Assembly: GCA_903939735.1 (NCBI GenBank)
Contig: CAJAIA010000041.1
Span: 1 to 64,000 of the forward strand
Reading direction: 5' to 3'
DNA length: 64,000 nt
Origin: an uncultured Ignavibacteria bacterium
GTDB taxonomy: Bacteria > Bacteroidota > Ignavibacteria > Kapaibacteriales > Kapaibacteriaceae
Below, in pieces: positions 9,315 to 18,819 of the stretch. The position numbers and the translations under genes were made by a program. Position 1 is the stretch's first letter, and the number at the start of each line of letters is the position of its first letter. A model generated the notes under the pieces. It was given only the letters and a program-made list of their open reading frames with translations, ran no database searches and had not been told where the DNA came from.

Positions 9315-9486
9315 CAGCTGTGCGGGCGCGACAAGGTGATGCCACTCTCGCACCTATGGCGCACGTGGAGTGGGACGAACTTGTGGCCAAGCACGGCAGT
9401 CCTTTCCATGTCATGATCACTATCTTCTCTGTGTCGAACTGGTCTACGAATTCGACCCTACTCATACCAACAGAAAGAGTTTTTGC

Positions 9487-10299
9487 ATGTCGAACTCCAG
9501 TCCATATTCGTCAGAGCAATTCGTAAATGACGAGGCAGACAATGAGATCTCAAGATTGGAAGAACAGGCGCGTGTAAGGTGGCCTCAGGAAGTACTTGTT
9601 CTACGGAACGCAGGATTGAAGGCAGGTAACAGCATTGTAGATATCGGTTGTGGTCCCGGAATAATCACAGAGTATTTAGCCAAGGAAGTCGATGAATCAG
9701 GCTTGGTAGTTGGCATTGAGAAAAATGAAATGCTTTATAGTCTCGCTACGACGAGAACTGCTACGTACAACCAGGTTCAGATACGCAATTATGACGCCTG
9801 CGATCTCATCGAAGTCAATGACAACTCGTTTGATTTTGCGTACGTAAGATTTGTCTTGCAACATCTTCCAGATCCAAACAAGCTGCTAATTGAAGCACAT
9901 AGAATTCTAAAACCTGGTGGCAAGCTGATCGTCATGGATGTTGATGATTCTCTATTCCACATAACGCCATATCACCAAGAATTGGCTCAGTTTTTATCTG
10001 AGGTGTCAAAAGGTCAAGACAACTATGGTGGAGATAGATACATAGGTCATAAGATACCATGCATGATGTTTGATGCCGGATTTACTCAGATACATACGTC
10101 TGTCTATACGTTTACGTCCAAGAACATCAGCCCGCAGGAGTTTCTCGATATCACAACTAAATTCAAAATTGATCTACTGGATCCCGCTCTCAAAGACTGG
10201 GGTAACGATGTTTTGAATGAAATCTATCGTAAGTCGCAGGATGGTGCATTTTTCGGAACGGCAGGTGTTTACTGTGTAATCGGTGAAAAAGAGATGTGA
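9487..10299 (+). CDS. Class I SAM-dependent methyltransferase
   Basis: VDIGCGPGIITEYLAKEV (motif I), FDFAYVRFVLQHLPDPNKLLIEAHRILKPGGKLIVMD. Confidence 0.9.
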   Translation: MSNSSPYSSEQFVNDEADNEISRLEEQARVRWPQEVLVLRNAGLKAGNSIVDIGCGPGIITEYLAKEVDESGLVVGIEKNEMLYSLATTRTATYNQVQIRNYDACDLIEVNDNSFDFAYVRFVLQHLPDPNKLLIEAHRILKPGGKLIVMDVDDSLFHITPYHQELAQFLSEVSKGQDNYGGDRYIGHKIPCMMFDAGFTQIHTSVYTFTSKNISPQEFLDITTKFKIDLLDPALKDWGNDVLNEIYRKSQDGAFFGTAGVYCVIGEKEM

Positions 10300-10302
10300 C
10301 CT

Positions 10303-10395
10303 GCGGGGTTGCACCCCGGGCTATGATATCGCGCGTCGATGGCCCTCTATCGATCGAGGGCTGAATACTCGACCTATCCCCGCGTGGGACAACGC
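10303..10395. repeat. Dispersed GC-rich palindromic intergenic repeat, copy 1
   Basis: GCGGGGTTGCACCCCGGGCTATGATATCGCGCGTCGATGGCCCTC...GATCGAGGGCTG...CCTATCCCCGCGTGGGACAACGC; related segments at 18744 and 33098. Confidence 0.6.
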
Positions 10396-10419
10396 AGACT
10401 GTGTTAGGGAGGCAGCTTC

Positions 10420-11106
10420 CTAGTATTCACAAAGCCGCACATCACCGTCGTCGGTAATGACCACGTAACTCGATGGAATGTCCGTCCAACAGCCAGAGTT
10501 CACGTATGTTGATCCGTCTTTCTCGACGGTTGTCGGCTGGTGAGTATGACCGCAGATGACGACATGGGCTTCATAATGCTTGCGTCCATAACGTATAGCA
10601 TCGTCTGCGACCTTATTCGCCAAACGCAGCCACTTCTTACTTGTGCGCTTCACCCAACGTGAGGCGCGGTGATGTGGGTCAAGCTTCTGGATAAGAAGAT
10701 ACAGCCACGATGCAACAGCTGTGATCACGGCGTGATCGTTGATCCATTTATCAAACTGGTGACCATGAATCGCGAGGAATCGTCTATCGCCATGTGTCCA
10801 TGCATACTCCTCATGCACGTCGACGCCAAGAAGATGACTCAGAACTTCAGCGACTCCCCCATCATGATTTCCGACAACCCATATTACTTCGCGATCTGAA
10901 CGTGGATTCGATTGCTTTCGGATGTACGATAAGAACCTCCAGTCATCCTTCTTGAGGCGATGGAAATTGAGATCATCAAAGACATCCCCATTCAATATGA
11001 GACGTCTGTATGATGTCTGCTGAAGGAACTCCAAAAGGACACGTGATCTTGACACGTGTGATCCAAGGTGGATATCGGACACGACAACTGTGTCGATTGT
11101 CGACAT
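10420..11106 (-). CDS. UDP-2,3-diacylglucosamine diphosphatase (LpxH)-like metallophosphoesterase
   Basis: MSTIDTVVVSDIHLGSH, LNGDVFDD, VVGNHDGG, IHGHQFD, VICGHTHQPT: calcineurin-like metallophosphoesterase motifs in LpxH-like arrangement. Confidence 0.8.
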   Translation of the reverse strand: MSTIDTVVVSDIHLGSHVSRSRVLLEFLQQTSYRRLILNGDVFDDLNFHRLKKDDWRFLSYIRKQSNPRSDREVIWVVGNHDGGVAEVLSHLLGVDVHEEYAWTHGDRRFLAIHGHQFDKWINDHAVITAVASWLYLLIQKLDPHHRASRWVKRTSKKWLRLANKVADDAIRYGRKHYEAHVVICGHTHQPTTVEKDGSTYVNSGCWTDIPSSYVVITDDGDVRLCEY

Positions 11107-11113
11107 CGTTACA

Positions 11114-11890
11114 TCATTTGTCACGTTGGTCTGCTCGAAATGCATAGACGGTCTGCTGGAAGTACGACTCAGGATATTCCTCACCACCTATGCCATACCG
11201 CTCTGGCTTACGGTGTCGAGGGAGATACGCGGTACCAAACATCCAATCCCAGATTGCAAGCTTCGTAGAGAAGTTAATGTTCGTCACGTGCTCATCATCG
11301 GCATGATGCCATCGATGCATTTCCGGCCCGTTGATGATGTACTGCAACCACCCTGTTGACACATCGATATTCGCGTGTATGTACATGCCCCATACCGCAT
11401 CAACAAACCCCTTGAGTAACACGACCTCTGGTGACGCGAAGATCACAAGTGGGAGAAACTCCACGGTTTGATTAATCAGGATTTCCGTTGGGTGTGATCG
11501 GCTTCCACTCAACCAGTCGACATCATGTGACGAGTGGTGGGCTTCGTGTATTCGCCATAAGAATGGGACGGCATGCTGTAGGCGATGGAACCAGTAGATG
11601 TAGAAGTCGTGCACCAGAATTGCAATTCCGAGCTGAGCCAATAACGGCAGGCTACGGAAGACTCCGATATCTTCTGGTGCAACGTGAGGCCGAACAATTC
11701 CGATGATGCCATATATCACCAAGCTGAGGACATAGGACTGGAGAATAGCATACCAGACGAAGTCGACATAGAACCCTTTCCTAAACAGACGCTGACCCTT
11801 TGCATAGGGATACCGCCATTCAAGGAATATGAGCACGCATGCCGAAGCGGCGATCGCTACGAACGTGAACCATACAATGTCGATGTTCAT
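11114..11890 (-). CDS. Sterol desaturase / fatty acid hydroxylase superfamily protein
   Basis: His-cluster motifs HDFYIYWFHRLQH, HEAHHSS, HRWHHADDEH with hydrophobic helices. Confidence 0.85.
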   Translation of the reverse strand: MNIDIVWFTFVAIAASACVLIFLEWRYPYAKGQRLFRKGFYVDFVWYAILQSYVLSLVIYGIIGIVRPHVAPEDIGVFRSLPLLAQLGIAILVHDFYIYWFHRLQHAVPFLWRIHEAHHSSHDVDWLSGSRSHPTEILINQTVEFLPLVIFASPEVVLLKGFVDAVWGMYIHANIDVSTGWLQYIINGPEMHRWHHADDEHVTNINFSTKLAIWDWMFGTAYLPRHRKPERYGIGGEEYPESYFQQTVYAFRADQRDK

Positions 11891-11893
11891 GGG

Positions 11894-12784
11894 TTACCCA
11901 GCCGGCGACATTACTCTGCGGAGCTTTGCACGAACCCCGTGCTCGCTTTCATACACACGCTTGACACCGTCTCCAAGTGCTGCCTGTACGTCTCGGATAT
12001 CACGTACAAGTCGCTGCAGACCGCCTGTCTCGACACTCGCAGCTTGATCGCTTCCCCACATCGCACGATCGAGCGTAACGTGACGTTCAATGAAGGTTGC
12101 TCCAAGAGCAACAGCTGCATGTGTAGTCGCTAGACCTACTTCATGTCCGCTGTAGCCGATCGGTACGCTCTGGAACTTCTGCTGAAGCGTTGGTATCATG
12201 CGCAGATTCAATTCTGACGTTGCGCAGGGATACGCCGATGTTGCGTGCGCAATCAGAAGTGTGTCGATATTCAACTCTGCAACAGCCTCGTCGATTTCCT
12301 CCATCGTCGACATACCTGTCGATATCATGAGCGGCTTTCCCGTCGACTGCATGAGCTTTAGCAGCGCATGATCGGTCAGCGACGCAGATGCGGCCTTGTA
12401 AAACGGAACATTGAAATGCTGCTCCATAAACTCGACAGCACCCTCGTCCCAGCATGATACCGTCCAGTCTATCCCAAGCTCTGCACAGAATGTTTCGATA
12501 TCGCGATATCCATGTTCATCGAATTCGACACGATAGCGATAGTCAAGGTATGTCATCCGTCCCCACGGTGTATCACGCTCGATGGAACGTTGATCCTCGG
12601 GTACACACAGGAGAGGTGTGCGCTTCTGGAATTTGACACAGTCAGCACCGGCGTCATGAGCCTGCTTGATCATCGCCTTCGCGACGTCAAGATCGCCGTT
12701 GTGATTAATACCAATCTCTGCAATGATGTACACCGGTTGGCCTGTACCAATTGTCCGGTTGCCGATGTTGCGTGTTGTGTTCAT
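11894..12784 (-). CDS. NeuB/SpsE-family sialic-acid-type synthase
   Basis: VYIIAEIGINHNGDLDVAKAMIKQAHDAGADCVKFQKRTP; KPLMISTGMSTMEEI; GYSGHEVGLATTHAAVALGATFIERHVTLDR: NeuB family motifs. Confidence 0.9.
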   Translation of the reverse strand: MNTTRNIGNRTIGTGQPVYIIAEIGINHNGDLDVAKAMIKQAHDAGADCVKFQKRTPLLCVPEDQRSIERDTPWGRMTYLDYRYRVEFDEHGYRDIETFCAELGIDWTVSCWDEGAVEFMEQHFNVPFYKAASASLTDHALLKLMQSTGKPLMISTGMSTMEEIDEAVAELNIDTLLIAHATSAYPCATSELNLRMIPTLQQKFQSVPIGYSGHEVGLATTHAAVALGATFIERHVTLDRAMWGSDQAASVETGGLQRLVRDIRDVQAALGDGVKRVYESEHGVRAKLRRVMSPAG

Positions 12785-12816
12785 GTGATCTCCTTCGAGA
12801 TGGTGTTGAAGATTGT

Positions 12817-13623
12817 TTACCATGTTGTCCATCCCCCATCCACTTGGAGGTTCTGTCCAGTGACATATCGTGAAGCATCTGAAGCAAGGAACAACAGGGC
12901 TCCTGCGAAATCGTCGGGTAGAGCCATGCGGCCCAGCGGTGTCCGAGCGCTGTATTGTTGTACGAACCATTCTTCCTGTCCGTTCTGCACGCCTCCTGGC
13001 GAAATGCAGTTTGCGCGAACACCACGCGGTCCCCAGTACGTGGAGATGAATCGCGTCATCATGATCACTGCCGATTTGCTGACGGGATATGCAACACCCT
13101 TGTAAAAGCGCTGGACGCCATTCACATCGCGGTAGAGATCTTGATTCGGTGCTGCAACGCCATACGTGCTGCCAATATTGATGATGCTGCCCTTACCGGC
13201 CAGAGCCATGAGCTCACCAAGCACCTGCGTCGTATAGAACATCGAGCTCACATTGACATCCATCACGCGACGGAACATGTCGAGTCCGTAGTTCTCGAAC
13301 ATCGAGTCATGCACTGTGGAGTTCGGACGTTCCACCATGTCGTTGATAGCAGCGTTGTTGACAAGTATGTCGACTCCACCATGATTGCTCTTGAGCTGAT
13401 CACGAAGTCCGAGCACACCCTCTGCGCTCGTAACGTCAAGGACATATGGGACGTGCTGATCACCCAGTTCACGCACGAAGGTGTGTAACGGTTCTTCTTG
13501 CATGTCGACTGCATAGACTGTCGCACCTGCATCAGCAAGCGTCTTGCAATGCTGGATTCCAAGCAGTCCCGTCGCCCCTGTGACGACTGCTACGCGACCT
13601 TCGAGTGAGAATGACGCGCTCAT
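12817..13623 (-). CDS. SDR-family oxidoreductase
   Basis: VAVVTGATGLLGIQHCKTLADAGATVYAVD; ILVNNAAIND; YPVSKSAVIMMTRF; DGGWTTW. Confidence 0.9.
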   Translation of the reverse strand: MSASFSLEGRVAVVTGATGLLGIQHCKTLADAGATVYAVDMQEEPLHTFVRELGDQHVPYVLDVTSAEGVLGLRDQLKSNHGGVDILVNNAAINDMVERPNSTVHDSMFENYGLDMFRRVMDVNVSSMFYTTQVLGELMALAGKGSIINIGSTYGVAAPNQDLYRDVNGVQRFYKGVAYPVSKSAVIMMTRFISTYWGPRGVRANCISPGGVQNGQEEWFVQQYSARTPLGRMALPDDFAGALLFLASDASRYVTGQNLQVDGGWTTW

Positions 13624-14951
13624 GCTGTTGCTCCTTGGCGTGGTTTCGTATTGAAGTTCCCTGTTCGACGAAACACGGGCTCCATGGGCACACCCTTGAT
13701 GTGCTCTGCAAGTCGGCCTGCAGAAACGAGATCGAACAATCGTGGAAGCACATCATCATAGGCTTCCAGCGTATCTGCTATATCGTTCTCGGTGTGTGCA
13801 AGCGAGAGATTGTGGAACCCGTTCCATAGGATTCCATGTCGGAGAAGCTCCTGATGTATGAACGATTTCACGAGAAGAGCTTCATCGAGAGGACGTGCAA
13901 TAGCGAGCATCGTGCGCGATCCAAGACCTTTGATCGATAGCCAGTCAATGCCAATGTCAGCGATAAGCGATTGTATCTGATCACGGAGATGATCACCTCG
14001 CTGTTCAATTGTCGCGAGCACTGACTCAGTAGCGATCACATGCATCGTTGCCTTCGCGGCAGCGAGAGACAGTGCCTCTCCGCCGAAGGTGGTGAAGAAG
14101 AACACATCCTTGTCGAGCAGTCGCATAATGTCTGCCTTACCTGCAAGCACTGACAGTGGCATCCCATTAGCTATTGCCTTCGAGTAGCAAACGAGATCCG
14201 CTTGCACACCAAATCGCTCCTGTGCGCCGCCTCGTGCAATTCGGAAGCCCGTCCACATCTCATCGAAAATGAGCACGATCCCGTGCTGTGTACAGAGCTC
14301 ACGCAACTCATGGAGGAATGTCTCATGCGGCTCATCCACAACCATCGGTTCAAGAATGATTGCCGCGGTGTCGCTATCAATGGACTGACGGACGCTTTCG
14401 ATGTCGTTATAGGTGAAGGTGTATGTGAGATCCTTCACTGCCTGGGGAATCCCGAGCGAGCGGTCGGTTGTGCCGATGTACCAGTCGTGCCATCCGTGAT
14501 ACCCGCAACACAGTACTGTCGACCGACCTGTGTAAGCTCTTGCAAGTCGCACCGCAGCTGTTGTGACATCACACCCAGTCTTTGAATAGCGGACCATCTC
14601 GATTCCAGGCACCATCGACTGAATCTGTTCCGCTACCTCTACCTCAAGTGGGTGCATCAGCGAGAACGTGATGCCGTCAGCCAGTTGCGCACGGATGGCA
14701 TCGTTCACCGCATCGTGCCCATACCCAAGCACGAGTGGTCCTACCGCCATAGTGTAGTCGAGATATCGATTTCCATCAACGTCCCACAGATGTGCACCTT
14801 TCCCTCGCTGGGCAAAGACAGGCGACACACCACGGACATACTGTCCGGGACCCTTAGCAAGTGTCTGTGTACGTGCTGGGATGACAGCTTCACAGCGCTC
14901 TAGCAATGCTGTCGAACGCTCAATTGAAGGCAGAGTAGATTCGATGTTCAT
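13620..14951 (-). CDS. Class III aminotransferase, glutamate-1-semialdehyde aminotransferase-like
   Basis: HLWDVDGNRYLDYTMAVGPLVLGYGHDAVNDAI; LIFDEMWTGFRIARGGAQERFGVQADLVCYSKAIANGMPLSVLAG. Confidence 0.9.
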   Translation of the reverse strand: MNIESTLPSIERSTALLERCEAVIPARTQTLAKGPGQYVRGVSPVFAQRGKGAHLWDVDGNRYLDYTMAVGPLVLGYGHDAVNDAIRAQLADGITFSLMHPLEVEVAEQIQSMVPGIEMVRYSKTGCDVTTAAVRLARAYTGRSTVLCCGYHGWHDWYIGTTDRSLGIPQAVKDLTYTFTYNDIESVRQSIDSDTAAIILEPMVVDEPHETFLHELRELCTQHGIVLIFDEMWTGFRIARGGAQERFGVQADLVCYSKAIANGMPLSVLAGKADIMRLLDKDVFFFTTFGGEALSLAAAKATMHVIATESVLATIEQRGDHLRDQIQSLIADIGIDWLSIKGLGSRTMLAIARPLDEALLVKSFIHQELLRHGILWNGFHNLSLAHTENDIADTLEAYDDVLPRLFDLVSAGRLAEHIKGVPMEPVFRRTGNFNTKPRQGATA

Positions 14952-14967
14952 GTCTCCGTTGGTAGGG

Positions 14968-15924
14968 TTATGATGAAATCTCATCAGTCGTCGGTCGCTC
15001 AGGTGCCGATTCGTTGTTAAGAAGAGTGCGGATTCTAGGTGCAATTGAGTCCGCATCAAGACCGGTTACGCGGAGAACCTGCGGCAACCGTCCTGCAGGG
15101 AACCACGTCGTGAGTCCGATTGGATGGATTGCCGCTGCAATACGATGACGAACAGCGATCTCGCACACAGCACTGTAGAGTCCACTTCGAATCAAGTGGT
15201 CCTCAACAACAACAGTCATTGTTGCATCATTAAGTGCCTCAACAATGATCGCTTCATCTAACGGCGCAAGCATCGGCATGTGAATCAGTCTCACACTCAC
15301 GCCTTGTTGCTCAAGCTTCTGAGCTGCTTGAAGTGCGTGTGGGAGCATCGCTCCGTAGGTCAACAATGCTACCTGCGGACAACATTCGCGTTCATCACAT
15401 ACGGTGACTCCTCGGTGCAGTGTGGTGCGTTCTTCACGATGGTACGATGTTGGCGTGCCGACATAACGCACATAGCAGGGACGTGGATTATCGAGAAGCT
15501 CGGCCATACCCTCTACGAATTCCTCCTCGTCGGCGGGAGCAAACACTCCCACGTTTGGAAGCCCGCGCATAAGGCCAACATCGTCGATTGCCTGATGTGT
15601 AGGACCATTCCCATCGCTAAGAACACCCGGTACCATGCCAACCATGATGACAGGTAGATTCGGAATAGCGACATCATCGCGGATAAACTCGAACGCTCGA
15701 AGTGTCAGAAAGGCTGCCAACGCGTGAACGATTACCACGCGGCCGCGTGAAGCAAGTCCAGCCGCCATACCGAGCATCGTCTGTTCAGCGATGCCAACAT
15801 CCACAAATCGATCGCCGAGATACGGTGGCACATTGCGCATGTGACCGCGATTTTCTGCTGTCAATACCATCACCCGTGGATCGATCGCGCAGCGATCGCG
15901 AAGAAGCAGTTCGTATCGGTTCAT
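14968..15924 (-). CDS. Transketolase C-terminal subunit-like protein
   Basis: RFVDVGIAEQTMLGMAAGLASRGRVVIVHALAAFLTLRAFEFIRDDVAIPNLPV...GPTHQAIDDVGLMRGLPN. Confidence 0.9.
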   Translation of the reverse strand: MNRYELLLRDRCAIDPRVMVLTAENRGHMRNVPPYLGDRFVDVGIAEQTMLGMAAGLASRGRVVIVHALAAFLTLRAFEFIRDDVAIPNLPVIMVGMVPGVLSDGNGPTHQAIDDVGLMRGLPNVGVFAPADEEEFVEGMAELLDNPRPCYVRYVGTPTSYHREERTTLHRGVTVCDERECCPQVALLTYGAMLPHALQAAQKLEQQGVSVRLIHMPMLAPLDEAIIVEALNDATMTVVVEDHLIRSGLYSAVCEIAVRHRIAAAIHPIGLTTWFPAGRLPQVLRVTGLDADSIAPRIRTLLNNESAPERPTTDEISS

Positions 15925-16775
15925 CGGACGATGAGTGTTGGTGACACAAGTGTTGCCACGGCATTGCCATGGAGTTCATCAGTAAGCTGCGCTACTTCAT
16001 CATGCGTGAAGTTGCAGAACCATCGATCTGCACGTTCCTGGATACTCGGAACACCCTTGCCACGCATCGTATCGGCGATGACGACCGTTGGTCGACCTGT
16101 TCCGATCGGTAGTGACGACATACATGCATGAAGCGCATCGAAGTCATGTCCGTCAACACGTGCCGTATTCCAGCCGAATGCTCGGAACTTCTCGTCTAGG
16201 GGCTCCAACGGTATCAACTCCTCTGTTCGCACGTTTGCTTGAAACCAGTTGCGGTCCACAATGGCGACGAGGTTATCCAGGTGCAACGCGTGGGCTACCT
16301 GAAGCGCCTCCCAGATACTACCTTCATTGAGTTCCCCATCACCAAGAATCACGATAACGCGACTGGCACGCTGCTCCATGCGTATCGAGAGTGCCATCCC
16401 CATGCCGACAGAGAGGAGGTGACCGAGTGAACCTGAGTGGAACTCAACACCAGGCACGGCACGATTCGGATGCCAGTAGATATGGTCGTTGCAATCGAGG
16501 TGATTCGCAAGACGTTCACGCTCAATGAAGCCGAGTTCCGCAAACGTCCCGTACAATGCAGGCACGTCGTGTCCCTTCGACAACAGCAGGATATCGCGAT
16601 TGGGATCCGTCAACGTATCTGGTCGGACGTTGAGGTAGGATGTGTAGAGATACACCAGAAGATCAGCACACGACAGCGAGGCACCGGTAAAGCAGCCACC
16701 GTCAGTCGACATGGCCAGAATATGCTCGCGCACACGTATTGAGATCTCCTCACATCGGCCACGATCGTACGTCAT
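15921..16775 (-). CDS. Transketolase N-terminal (TPP-binding) subunit-like protein
   Basis: LLSKGHDVPALYGTFAELGF; GSLGHLLSVGMGMALSIR; VILGDGELNEGSIWEALQVAHALHLDNLVAIVDRNWFQ. Confidence 0.92.
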   Translation of the reverse strand: MTYDRGRCEEISIRVREHILAMSTDGGCFTGASLSCADLLVYLYTSYLNVRPDTLTDPNRDILLLSKGHDVPALYGTFAELGFIERERLANHLDCNDHIYWHPNRAVPGVEFHSGSLGHLLSVGMGMALSIRMEQRASRVIVILGDGELNEGSIWEALQVAHALHLDNLVAIVDRNWFQANVRTEELIPLEPLDEKFRAFGWNTARVDGHDFDALHACMSSLPIGTGRPTVVIADTMRGKGVPSIQERADRWFCNFTHDEVAQLTDELHGNAVATLVSPTLIVR

Positions 16776-17593
16776 ACTTGTCCTCCTGCATGATTATAGA
16801 ACGAACGTGTTTGTTCGTTATGGATCGTCTGAAGAGAATCCAAATGATGACGGTACCAGTTGACGCCACGGAGGTGGGCATTAACACCCGCTACTTCCGG
16901 GTGTGCCGATAGGTACTCGAGAGCCTCCTCGCACGTGAAGTGACGTGCCTGTGTATACAGAGCATCGTACACAGCCTTAATCAGGACGTAATCTTCCGGA
17001 TAGTCTATTGTCCATCGATGGGTAGCACTGTAGTCCTGGCCATCCCGACGCACCACGTTGGCGGTACGCACATCTCGATTAGCATCCCACATCCATGGTG
17101 TCGTATGCTCGCGCTCATAGCTCCGGTCGGCAAGCTTCGCAGCACGTTCGAGTAGCTCGATCGTCATTACTTCGACATCATTTCCATCCGGCCACGTCGG
17201 TGGATGAAGATTGCTGATGAAGTCAACATGTTCCCGCATACCATTGAATGCACGGAGTACATCGTCGATAACGTGAGGATCAATCATTGGACAATCAGAT
17301 GGAACCTTTACAATGACATCCGCACCCACCATTTGCGCAGCCCCCAGATGGCGATCGAGGAGGTCTGTGGGATGTCCTCGATACACATCGATTCCGCTCG
17401 ACGCACATAGCTCAACGATCACGTCATCACTAGGATCAGTTGTCGTTGCAACGACAACGACATCAGCCATACGCGATGCTTGTAAGCGTTCAACACAACG
17501 AAGAAGCAAAGGCTTCCCAGCTAGAGGAAGAAGCACCTTCCGTGGAAGCCGCGTTGACGTCGTTCGTGCTTGACAAATAATGGCAGTTCTCAT
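16772..17593 (-). CDS. Cytidylyltransferase-family protein (SpsF-like)
   Basis: IICQARTTSTRLPRKVLLPLAGKPLLLRCVERLQ; DVIVKVPSDCPMIDP; RWTIDYPEDY. Confidence 0.88.
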   Translation of the reverse strand: MRTAIICQARTTSTRLPRKVLLPLAGKPLLLRCVERLQASRMADVVVVATTTDPSDDVIVELCASSGIDVYRGHPTDLLDRHLGAAQMVGADVIVKVPSDCPMIDPHVIDDVLRAFNGMREHVDFISNLHPPTWPDGNDVEVMTIELLERAAKLADRSYEREHTTPWMWDANRDVRTANVVRRDGQDYSATHRWTIDYPEDYVLIKAVYDALYTQARHFTCEEALEYLSAHPEVAGVNAHLRGVNWYRHHLDSLQTIHNEQTRSFYNHAGGQV

Positions 17594-18633
17594 GCGACCT
17601 TTCGCTCTCTTCGCGTGTACATCAACGGGGAGTTATGGTCCACACGTTGCACCACGTGATTCAGCAGAGCGACGCATTCGCGCGCGATATTCGCAGCCGA
17701 CGTGCCAGCGTTCTGAATCGGACACATGTGGCGTAGACTGTCGAGTGCAAAGTCGCTGTACACTTCCTTGCCAAGAGCGATACCCACATAGACACAGGAA
17801 GAGTACTTTGTGACAAGAGCATCGCAACGAGCAATGAGAGGCTCTATCGGAACACCTGTGAGCACGATTGTCCCAGGTACATACCGTTCGATCTCACGCG
17901 TCGCACGCTCGTAGTTCTCGTTCGGGTGGAGCTTAACAATCAACTGTCGACCCGCTGCTATCTCGGCAGCGCGAAGCAGGAACGCTTTGCGATTCTCGTA
18001 CTTGAATGTTTCTCGACTATCACTCGTTGCAACGAGAACGAAGTTCTCGTACTCGCACGGCTGTGCTGCATACTCAACGCAGTTGTCAAAGTTTGGTATG
18101 CCCGTAACGCGAATAAGTTCCGATTCAACCCCTTTGTGTACGAAATGATCTCGGTAGCCCTCCGACGCCACACACAGAACATCGTATGCATGCGACAGAC
18201 CGAATGTGGCTGTAGATGCCAGATATCGTGGCAGTCGAAGACGACGCACAAGACGGTAAGTAGCGTTCTCAGGGTCGGTCATTCCCTCCTGCACCAGGAT
18301 GATCTTGCTGCGAAGGATATTCTTTGGCACAACCAGATCACTACACGTCAGCACCAGATCGTATTCATTACGTTGTCCACGGACATCAATCTGTAGACCC
18401 TCGGAACGCAGGTATGCCTCAGCTCGTGATTTGTGTCGGTTTCCTGCAACTGTCCACTCTAACAGATGCCGATCTTCCAGCACCCGGATGTAACCATCAG
18501 TGTAGTATGGGGTAAACCAGCAGTCATATGTCCCAAGCAGATGACGGGCAATCTTGACCATCATCGTTGTCTGGTTCATAGAACCACAGATAAACAGGAT
18601 TTTTTGCCTGTGCTTAACTCGTGACATCAACAC
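17590..18633 (-). CDS. CDP-glycerol glycerophosphotransferase / polysialyltransferase-like glycosyltransferase
   Basis: GT-B-like C-terminal half: LIVKLHPNENYERATREIERYVPG...VPIEPLIARCDALVTKYSSCVYVGIALGKEVYSDF. Confidence 0.6.
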   Translation of the reverse strand: MLMSRVKHRQKILFICGSMNQTTMMVKIARHLLGTYDCWFTPYYTDGYIRVLEDRHLLEWTVAGNRHKSRAEAYLRSEGLQIDVRGQRNEYDLVLTCSDLVVPKNILRSKIILVQEGMTDPENATYRLVRRLRLPRYLASTATFGLSHAYDVLCVASEGYRDHFVHKGVESELIRVTGIPNFDNCVEYAAQPCEYENFVLVATSDSRETFKYENRKAFLLRAAEIAAGRQLIVKLHPNENYERATREIERYVPGTIVLTGVPIEPLIARCDALVTKYSSCVYVGIALGKEVYSDFALDSLRHMCPIQNAGTSAANIARECVALLNHVVQRVDHNSPLMYTRRERKVA

Positions 18634-18743
18634 AACAATCCTTCAACAGCGTGTACTGCGAAGTTGCGTCGCGCGCATTACCTCAGCGTTGTGGGAGTGT
18701 TACTGTGCGTTGTGTAACGGAAACACAGTCGTTACATCTCGAA

Positions 18744-18767
18744 TACCCGGGGTTGCATTCCGGGCGG
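18744..18767. repeat. Dispersed GC-rich palindromic repeat, partial copy 2
   Basis: ACCCGGGGTTGCATTCCGGGCGG, near match to GCGGGGTTGCACCCCGGGC at 10303. Confidence 0.5.
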
Positions 18768-18819
18768 ATATCTGTCGCGTCGCATCCCCGAAGTAAGAGA
18801 CTTCAGTTTTCCCCTGGTT

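Noticed and set aside
11894-12784. Sialic acid (Neu5Ac) biosynthesis
   Set aside because: NeuB-like synthase alone is not specific; no NeuC or NeuA is visible and the partner enzymes differ.
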